A DNA stretch of 35,415 bases, taken from Bacteroidales bacterium. Lineage in GTDB: Bacteria > Bacteroidota > Bacteroidia > Bacteroidales > P3. Within the stretch, counting starts at the first letter, position 1. Each line of letters begins with the position of its first letter. The stretch spans positions 1 through 35,415 of the forward strand of contig JAFVBB010000016.1 of assembly GCA_017480225.1 (NCBI GenBank), written 5' to 3'. A model generated the notes under the pieces. That model saw only the letters and a program-made list of their open reading frames with translations. It did no database searches and had not been told where the DNA came from. This document shows positions 29,668 to 35,415 of this stretch, in pieces. The translations under genes and the position numbers were made by a program.

Positions 29668-31545
29668 ATGGCCAACCGCTACGCAAGCCGCAACCAGGTG
29701 GTGAAGGCAATCTTCATCGTTGTGGGCGTCATCTTTGTGTGCCGTCTGGCGACGTTGCAGTTGTTTTCACCGAAGTATCGCGAGGCTGCCGAGCGGCAGT
29801 CTCTGCGCTACGTCACACAGTATCCGGCGCGTGGCTTCATCTATGACCGCAACGGGCAGCTGCTCGTGCACAACGAGGCGGTGTACGACCTCATGGTGGT
29901 GCCCCGCCTGGTCACCGGCACAGACACGGCCTACGTCTACTCCACGCTGGGCATCAGCCTTGAGGAGTTCAACGAGCGCATGGCAGCGGCGCGGAGATAC
30001 TCGCATTATGCGCCGTCGACGTTCATGAAGCAAATATCCAAGGACGAGTACGCGAAGTTTGAGAACAAGATGTTCCGCTTCACGGGCTTCTACATCACGC
30101 AGCGCACGCTGCGCATCTACGACCGCCCAATAGCGGCACAGGTGCTGGGCTTCGTGGGCGAGGTGAACGACGACGACATTGAGCGCGACCACTACTACAA
30201 GCGCGGCGACTACATCGGACGGAGCGGGCTCGAGCTGAGCTATGAGAACCAGCTGCGCGGCATCAAGGGCAAACGCATCATGCACATCGACGCCCTCAAC
30301 CGCGAGGTGGGACCGTACATGAACGGCGAGCTCGACACGCTGCCCACCGAGGGCTGCAACCTGTACACCAGCCTCGACGCCGACCTTCAGCAATATGCCG
30401 AGGACCTGATGGCCAACAAGCGCGGCTGCGTGATGGCGCTCGAACCAGCCACCGGCGAGGTGCTGGCAATGGTGAGCGCGCCGACCTACGACCCGAACAT
30501 GCTGGTGGGGCGCTCGCGAAAGCCTAACTACATTGCCCTGCGCGATGACATATCGACACCGATGCTCAACCGGGCCTTGATGGGGCAGTATCCGCCTGGA
30601 AGCATCTTCAAGGTGGCGCAGGCGCTGACGGCGCTCGACCTGGGCGTAATCACGCCGCAGACTGGATTCGTGTGCGACAAAAGCCTGGTGGGCTGCCACA
30701 ACCATCCGTCGGCGCAGTCGGTGCAGGAGGCCATCAAGATGAGCTGTAACCCTTACTTCTACCAGGTATATCGCCGTGTAATACAGCAAGGGAAGCACAA
30801 GAACCCCAACAAGGACGCGCAGTATGGGCTCACCGTATGGCACGACTACATGATGCGCTTCGGATTTGGACAGAAGTTGCCCATTGACCTGCCTCGAGGA
30901 GGCATGAGCCGTGGCAACATCCCCGACACGGCTTTCTACAACAGCAAGCGCTGGTACGGGCGCGACCGGTGGCAGTTCAGCACCATCTACAGCAACTCGA
31001 TAGGGCAGGGTGAGGTCACGGTGACGCCGCTCCAAATGGTGAACCTGGCCGCCATTGTGGCCAACCGTGGCTACTACATCACGCCCCACGTGGTGCGCTA
31101 CTATGGGCCGGACTCACTCCAGAGCGAGGAATACGGCCTCCGTCATGAGACCGGCATTGACCGCAAATGGTTCGACATTGCGGCGCAGGGCATGTACGAC
31201 GTGGTGCATGTGGCCGGAGGCACGGGGCGGCTTGCGCGGGTAGAGAACCTGGATGTGTGTGGCAAGACGGGCACTGCGCAGAATGGCTCCTCGCTGAACC
31301 CGCGTCACGACCATTCGGTCTTCATTGCCTTCGCACCCAAGGACAATCCTCAAATTGCCGTGGCCGTGTATGTGGAGAATGCAAAGGGCGGCGGCGGCTC
31401 GTGGGCGGCTCCGATAGCGGGACTTGTCATTGAGCGCTACCTCAACGGTGAGGTGAAACGCAAGGACTTCGAGCGCCATTATCGCGAAATCAATCCATGC
31501 CAGCCTCCGTTGCCTCCAAGGAAGAAGAAAACCTCAACAAGCTGA
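29668..31545 (+). CDS. mrdA: Penicillin-binding protein 2 (elongasome transpeptidase)
   Basis: A 625-residue class B PBP that cross-links peptidoglycan during cell elongation with RodA. One N-terminal membrane segment (about residues 10-30, VVKAIFIVVGVIFVCRLATL) anchors it. The N-terminal dimerisation region includes ARGFIYDRNGQLL and IGRSGLELSYENQLRG. The transpeptidase site has all three motifs: S312-I-F-K315, S359-C-N361 and K533-T-G535. Length is typical. It begins 1 bp after the purD stop and is followed by rodA after 6 bp, the standard pair; mreB, mreC and mreD are not directly upstream. Confidence 0.96.
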   Translation: MANRYASRNQVVKAIFIVVGVIFVCRLATLQLFSPKYREAAERQSLRYVTQYPARGFIYDRNGQLLVHNEAVYDLMVVPRLVTGTDTAYVYSTLGISLEEFNERMAAARRYSHYAPSTFMKQISKDEYAKFENKMFRFTGFYITQRTLRIYDRPIAAQVLGFVGEVNDDDIERDHYYKRGDYIGRSGLELSYENQLRGIKGKRIMHIDALNREVGPYMNGELDTLPTEGCNLYTSLDADLQQYAEDLMANKRGCVMALEPATGEVLAMVSAPTYDPNMLVGRSRKPNYIALRDDISTPMLNRALMGQYPPGSIFKVAQALTALDLGVITPQTGFVCDKSLVGCHNHPSAQSVQEAIKMSCNPYFYQVYRRVIQQGKHKNPNKDAQYGLTVWHDYMMRFGFGQKLPIDLPRGGMSRGNIPDTAFYNSKRWYGRDRWQFSTIYSNSIGQGEVTVTPLQMVNLAAIVANRGYYITPHVVRYYGPDSLQSEEYGLRHETGIDRKWFDIAAQGMYDVVHVAGGTGRLARVENLDVCGKTGTAQNGSSLNPRHDHSVFIAFAPKDNPQIAVAVYVENAKGGGGSWAAPIAGLVIERYLNGEVKRKDFERHYREINPCQPPLPPRKKKTSTS

Positions 31546-31551
31546 GCCCGA

Positions 31552-32793
31552 ATGTACCAAGAACACATAAAGATAGACTGGGTTACCGTGGCCATCTGGC
31601 TGGCCGTGGTCGTTCTGGGCTGGCTCACCATCTACTCGGCGACCTTCAATGCCGACCACGCGGATGTCTTTGCTTTCAAGACCCTGCACGGCAAACAGCT
31701 CCTGTGGATAGCCATATCGCTGTTCACCGCTGCCGTGTTGCTGATTATCGACCCCCGCATCTTTTCCAACGCCGCATACCCTATCTATGCCGCCGTAATG
31801 GTGCTGCTGGTGTTGACGCTTTTTCTTGCCGTCACTGTCAACGGCGGCAAATCGTGGATAGAATACAAAGGGTTCCGCTTCCAGCCCACAGAGTTCGGCA
31901 AACTGGCCACAGCGCTGGCACTGGCGAAGTGCATGAGCGGTGTGGACGTGGAATGGGGGCAGACGCGCACCAAACTGACTGCCTTGACAATCATTGTACT
32001 GCCTGCCATACTGGTGTTTCTGCAACACGACACAGGCTCCGCCCTGGTGTTTGCGGCTTTCCTTTTGCCGCTTTTCCGTGAAGGGCTGTCGGGGATGGTT
32101 CTTATATTTGGCGCTGCACTGGTGGCGCTGTTTGTTCTGGCTCTTGTTGTGAACAGATACATTCTCACAGCAGTTTTAGCAGCGGTGGCGCTGCTATACC
32201 TCTTCGTGTGGCTCAACAAGAGAACCTCGCGCGATTGGTGGCGCACTATTGGTGTGCTGCTGCTGTCTGTGGCCTTTGTCTTTTCTGTCGACTTCTTCTA
32301 CGGCAAGTTGGAGAAACACCAGCGCGAACGCGTCGATGTATTGCTGGGGAAAGCTGAGGAAAGCTACAACATGCACCAGTCGAAGATTGCCATCGGCAGT
32401 GGAGGATTCACTGGGAAAGGCTATCTGCACGGCACGCTCACCAAGGCAAATTTTGTCCCGGCGCGAGACACCGACTTCATCTTCTGCACGGTAGGGGAGG
32501 AGTTTGGATGGGTGGGCTCGTCGATTTTGGTGGCCTTGTACATTCTGCTTCTGGTCAGGCTGGTGAGCATGGCCGAGCGGCAGCGCAGCACATTCTCGCG
32601 CATGTATGGCTATTGTGTGGCCAGTGTGCTATTTGTCCACGTGTTCATCAATATCGGGATGGTGATAGGATTGCTCCCTGTCATCGGTATTCCGCTCCCG
32701 TTTTTCAGCTACGGTGGGTCGTCGATGATGGCTTTCACCATTATGTTGTTCATTTTCATTAGGCTTGACGCCACAAAAAACCAACTATACTGA
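31552..32793 (+). CDS. rodA: Rod-shape peptidoglycan polymerase RodA (SEDS family)
   Basis: A 413-residue SEDS glycosyltransferase that polymerises lipid II together with PBP2 during elongation. About ten membrane segments are visible, starting [20 protein letters not shown]. Conserved SEDS segments are [22 protein letters not shown] (the QPSE-type motif), [32 protein letters not shown] and the C-terminal [19 protein letters not shown] region between about residues 215 and 260 is a periplasmic or cytoplasmic loop with [13 protein letters not shown]. It is 6 bp after mrdA and only 2 bp before clpX. Confidence 0.95.
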   Translation: MYQEHIKIDWVTVAIWLAVVVLGWLTIYSATFNADHADVFAFKTLHGKQLLWIAISLFTAAVLLIIDPRIFSNAAYPIYAAVMVLLVLTLFLAVTVNGGKSWIEYKGFRFQPTEFGKLATALALAKCMSGVDVEWGQTRTKLTALTIIVLPAILVFLQHDTGSALVFAAFLLPLFREGLSGMVLIFGAALVALFVLALVVNRYILTAVLAAVALLYLFVWLNKRTSRDWWRTIGVLLLSVAFVFSVDFFYGKLEKHQRERVDVLLGKAEESYNMHQSKIAIGSGGFTGKGYLHGTLTKANFVPARDTDFIFCTVGEEFGWVGSSILVALYILLLVRLVSMAERQRSTFSRMYGYCVASVLFVHVFINIGMVIGLLPVIGIPLPFFSYGGSSMMAFTIMLFIFIRLDATKNQLY

Positions 32794-32795
32794 CA

Positions 32796-34019
32796 ATGTC
32801 AAAAAACAAGACGGATCGATACTGCTCATTCTGCATGAGACCTTCTTCTGAGGCTGGGCAGATGTTTGAGGGATATTCATCATGCATCTGCGCCGATTGC
32901 GCGGGGCAGATAAACAAACTGTTTGCCCAGCAAGCAGCCGAGATGGCGCAGCACGACCTTGACAGACTGCTCGCCGACGTGCCGTCGCCATCGGCAATAA
33001 AGACTTTCCTCGACCAGTATGTAATAGGCCAGGACAATGCCAAACGCGTGCTTTCTGTGGCGGTATACAATCATTACAAGCGCTTGCGCTATAACAGCCA
33101 GCAGCACGAGAACGACGATGTCGAGATAGAGAAAAGCAACATCATTATGGTGGGTGAGACCGGCACCGGCAAGACGCTCTTGGCTCGCACCATTGCCCGA
33201 ATGCTCAATGTGCCGTTCTGCATTGCCGATGCCACCACCCTGACCGAGGCAGGCTATGTTGGTGACGACGTTGAGAACGTGCTCGTAAGGCTTCTGCAGG
33301 CCGCCGACTATAATGTCGAGGCGGCTGAGCGTGGCATCGTGTTCATCGATGAGATTGACAAAATTGCCCGCAAGAGCGAGAATACCAGCATCACCCGTGA
33401 CGTGAGTGGCGAAGGTGTGCAGCAGGCTTTGCTCAAACTTCTCGAAGGTGCTGAAGTGGGAGTGCCGCCGCAGGGAGGGCGCAAACACCCAGAGCAGAAA
33501 CTCATCAACATCAATACCCGCAACATTCTTTTCATCTGTGGAGGTGCTTTCGACGGCATTGAGCGCCACATTGCCGCCAGGCTGAAAAGCAACGTCATTG
33601 GATTTAAGGGAGACCAGGACCGCCGTGAACTCGACCGCGACAACATGCTTCAGTACGTGCAGCAGATGGATCTGAAGAAGTTTGGCCTCATTCCGGAACT
33701 TGTTGGCCGGTTCCCAGTTCTCACCAACCTCGAAGCCCTCGACCGCCCTGCCTTACGCCGTATTCTCACCGAGCCGCGCAACGCTCTCACCAAGCAGTAT
33801 GCCGAACTATTCCGCATGGACGGAGTAGAACTGCGATTTGACCCTGAGGCTCTCGACCTTGTGGTTGACCGCGCAGTGCAGTTCCACCTCGGTGCGCGTG
33901 GCCTTCGCTCTATCATGGAGGGCATCATGACCGACATCATGTTCGACCTGCCAGCCATGCAGAAAGGCTCCGTATTCACAATCACCCGCCAGCTGGCAGA
34001 ACAGAACATCAAACTCTGA
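32796..34019 (+). CDS. clpX: ATP-dependent Clp protease ATPase subunit ClpX
   Basis: ClpX unfolds tagged proteins and feeds them to ClpP. The 407-residue product has the N-terminal zinc-binding domain (C10, C13, C32, C35), Walker A GETGTGKT at 120-127, the pore loop GYVG at 153-156, Walker B VFIDEID at 182-188, the RKH loop at 229-231 and the ClpP-docking IGF loop at 268-270. Sensor 2 is in [11 protein letters not shown]. Everything needed for ClpP docking is present, so it should act with a ClpP encoded elsewhere. It lies 2 bp behind rodA rather than behind clpP as in many bacteria. Confidence 0.97.
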   Translation: MSKNKTDRYCSFCMRPSSEAGQMFEGYSSCICADCAGQINKLFAQQAAEMAQHDLDRLLADVPSPSAIKTFLDQYVIGQDNAKRVLSVAVYNHYKRLRYNSQQHENDDVEIEKSNIIMVGETGTGKTLLARTIARMLNVPFCIADATTLTEAGYVGDDVENVLVRLLQAADYNVEAAERGIVFIDEIDKIARKSENTSITRDVSGEGVQQALLKLLEGAEVGVPPQGGRKHPEQKLININTRNILFICGGAFDGIERHIAARLKSNVIGFKGDQDRRELDRDNMLQYVQQMDLKKFGLIPELVGRFPVLTNLEALDRPALRRILTEPRNALTKQYAELFRMDGVELRFDPEALDLVVDRAVQFHLGARGLRSIMEGIMTDIMFDLPAMQKGSVFTITRQLAEQNIKL

Positions 34020-34170
34020 CATCACAGGCAACCACCCACCAACGGCACCTTGCCTGGTCAAGCAAGGAAAAGCATACAACACAGCTCCGCAACATAGACC
34101 TCCGAACATATCACCCCAGCATATTCAACTGCGAAGTGTATCACTGCGCGAGTGTGTTGATTCCGTTCGG

Positions 34171-34201
34171 TTGTTTTTCGGGATAGTGTGCACAATATTT
34201 G
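34171..34201 (+). promoter_or_regulatory. Candidate promoter of the C3H-module protein
   Basis: TTG (34171-34173) and AATATTTG (34194-34201), 20 nt apart, are one change from the TAnnTTTG box. The leader would be about 40 nt. Confidence 0.4.
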
Positions 34202-34248
34202 GTGCGCACTGGACGTTCATGGGGCATTAATATACAACACGACAAGAT

Positions 34249-34671
34249 ATGACACGCCTGATTGCCACCATCATCATCGGCCTTACGCTGCTTTGCGGCG
34301 GCCATGCCGACACAAAAGGCACAATCGTCAATTACCAATGCGTGCGCTGTGGCACACTGCTGCGCCTCGACCACACGCCTGCCAGTCAGGGTTGCCGTGC
34401 CGGTGGCCAACATCGCTGGCAGGAGCTGGGCGCGCTGGGACGCGACTACTACTCGTGCCGCCGCTGCAACACCCTTGTCGAGGTGTCGGCCGAGCCCACC
34501 GACCAGGGGTGCCCGGCCAAAGGACGGCACGAATGGAACCGTCTGGGACACATGGGGGACACTCACTACCGCTGCGACCGCTGCCTGCTTGAGGTAACCT
34601 GCAACCGTACGCCCTCGCCCACAGGCTGCGCGCAGGGAGGACGCCACGTGTGGCATCGCACAGACAACTAA
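34249..34671 (+). CDS. Secreted protein of three tandem C3H modules
   Basis: I do not recognise a named family. A 140-residue protein with a signal peptide (MTRLIATIIIGLTLLCGGHA) followed by three copies of a 39-residue module at exact spacing: C31/C34/C49/H55 with W57, C70/C73/C88/H94 with W96, and C109/C112/C127/H133 with W135. The pattern in each is CxxC-x14-C-x5-H-x-W, which looks like a small zinc- or metal-binding ribbon. Cys118 is an extra residue in the third. Zinc ribbons are usual in the cytoplasm; in the periplasm the four Cys could instead form disulphides. The first Met is chosen because it begins the signal peptide. It stands alone between clpX and the arginase-fold gene. Confidence 0.75.
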   Translation: MTRLIATIIIGLTLLCGGHADTKGTIVNYQCVRCGTLLRLDHTPASQGCRAGGQHRWQELGALGRDYYSCRRCNTLVEVSAEPTDQGCPAKGRHEWNRLGHMGDTHYRCDRCLLEVTCNRTPSPTGCAQGGRHVWHRTDN

Positions 34672-34710
34672 CCAGGCCTCCGTTTCCCCTCACCAACCGA
34701 CAACAGCTGC

Positions 34711-35415
34711 ATGGAACTGCAAGATTACTTCAAGCCCATCAACCCCGCCGTGGTCGACTTCCACGGCTCGCCATTCCGCCCGATGTTTGGCGGATGTGTC
34801 GACGCTTACCTGCCCGGTGGCGAATTCCCCGACTGGCGGCAGTCACGCCTCGCCATGCTGGGCATAGAGGAAGACCGAGCCTCGGTCGACGGACAGGGAT
34901 CGGCCCCGGCGCCCGACTTCATCCGGCGCAAGCTCTACCCGCTTGCCCGCCCCGCCGCCGCCCTGAGGCTGGCCGACCTCGGCAACATAACCCCAGGCGA
35001 GAACGTGCGCGACACCTATGCCGCCGTCACCGAAGTGATGGCACGGCTCATTGACAACGGCCTCACCGTGGTGGTGCTGGGTGGCTCCGAGGACCTAATG
35101 TTCCCTATATACAAAGCCTATGAGGCCGCGGGGCGCGTAATCAACATCGCCTCCATCGACTCGCGATTCAACCTCGAGGGCGGCGAGGCCGTTACCTCTA
35201 ACAACTACCTGCAGCACATCATACTGCAGCAACCCAGCCATCTGTTCGACTTCACCAACCTGGGCTTCCAGACATACTTCGTGGGACGCGAGATGATAAA
35301 ACTCATGGACGACCTCAAGTTCGGCGCGCACCGCGTGGGCGAGCTGCAGCAGAACATCGAGCTGGCCGAGCCGCTGCTGCGCTATGCCGACGTTGTGGGC
35401 ATCGACATCAGCGCC
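34711..35415 (+). CDS. Arginase/formimidoylglutamase-fold protein, 3' partial
   Basis: The first 235 residues of a protein that continues beyond the window. It belongs to the ureohydrolase (arginase/agmatinase/formimidoylglutamase) superfamily by layout: LAMLGIEEDRASVDGQGSAPAPDFIRR, then the strand-loop LTVVVLGGSEDLM at the place of the canonical GGDHS, NIASIDSRFNLEG at the place of DAHxD, and VVGIDISA at the place of DIDxxD. Two of the three metal-binding motifs are therefore altered (GGSED for GGDHS and DSRFN for DAHxD). I recall the same GGSQDL/D.RFD pattern in Bacteroidota proteins labelled formimidoylglutamase, so the family as a whole may have lost or changed its metal centre. The reaction is unknown. 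The ATG at 34711 has no longer alternative in frame nearby. Confidence 0.8.
   Translation, partial: MELQDYFKPINPAVVDFHGSPFRPMFGGCVDAYLPGGEFPDWRQSRLAMLGIEEDRASVDGQGSAPAPDFIRRKLYPLARPAAALRLADLGNITPGENVRDTYAAVTEVMARLIDNGLTVVVLGGSEDLMFPIYKAYEAAGRVINIASIDSRFNLEGGEAVTSNNYLQHIILQQPSHLFDFTNLGFQTYFVGREMIKLMDDLKFGAHRVGELQQNIELAEPLLRYADVVGIDISA

Noticed and set aside
34048-34067. Terminator after clpX (CCTTGC/GCAAGG stem)
   Set aside because: Only a 6-bp stem with an 8-nt loop and no T-tract; too weak to call.

Overview
This window looks like a chromosomal segment of a GC-rich member of the Bacteroidota, most likely Bacteroidales. The evidence is the gene set (bamA followed by two ompH/Skp genes, a PorE-like OmpA protein, an S46 dipeptidyl-peptidase, a type IX secretion C-terminal domain, tRNA-Glu next to rpsT), promoters of the TTTG-N19/20-TAnnTTTG class, and little Shine-Dalgarno sequence ahead of genes. 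I cannot fix the genus. I see no phage, IS transposase, CRISPR array or conjugation gene.

Layout. 1-3150: the end of bamA and two periplasmic Skp-type chaperones, closed by an intrinsic terminator. 3262-6599: ribD, a GH29 alpha-L-fucosidase and a YigZ/IMPACT protein on +, meeting an exported flavodoxin on -. 7680-11316: a large PorE-like OmpA protein (with an extra degenerate retropepsin-like domain) overlapping miaA, meeting a P-loop/dCMP deaminase fusion on -. 12969-14104: an unrecognised conserved-looking protein, then tRNA-Glu and rpsT. 14163-18515 (-): a tightly overlapping run of Sir2 deacylase, membrane-anchored protein, Ig-like lipoprotein and polysaccharide flippase. 18650-20791 (-): a DPP11-type S46 peptidase, divergent from ackA (20938-22134). 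22593-23774: kbl. 23967-25865 (-): a secreted surface protein behind a cobalamin riboswitch. 26513-27268 (-): PrsW-type protease, divergent from trpS-purD-mrdA-rodA-clpX (27364-34019), all closely spaced. 34249-35415: a secreted protein of three C3H modules and the start of an arginase-fold protein that runs off the window.

The most unusual content is intergenic. Four elements (7367-7458, 12698-12800, 22221-22312, 26289-26391) of 92 or 103 bp are each built of 11-bp units arranged head-to-head as a long imperfect hairpin. Three share the unit TTCGATTGTTC and the ends CCGTCTGTTC/GAACAGACGG. The fourth has the same architecture with a different unit, GTAGGTGTTGA. I do not recognise this element class.

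The clearest functional inference is at 23967-26226: a consensus promoter, a cobalamin riboswitch and a surface protein with a signal peptide, tandem repeated domains and a type IX sorting tail, which suggests a cobalamin-controlled surface protein, possibly for B12 capture. The PorE-like protein could belong to the export machine that serves such proteins. Several enzymes carry changed key residues: a sirtuin with no zinc cysteines, an arginase-fold protein without the usual metal ligands, and a retropepsin-like domain without the DTG motif.
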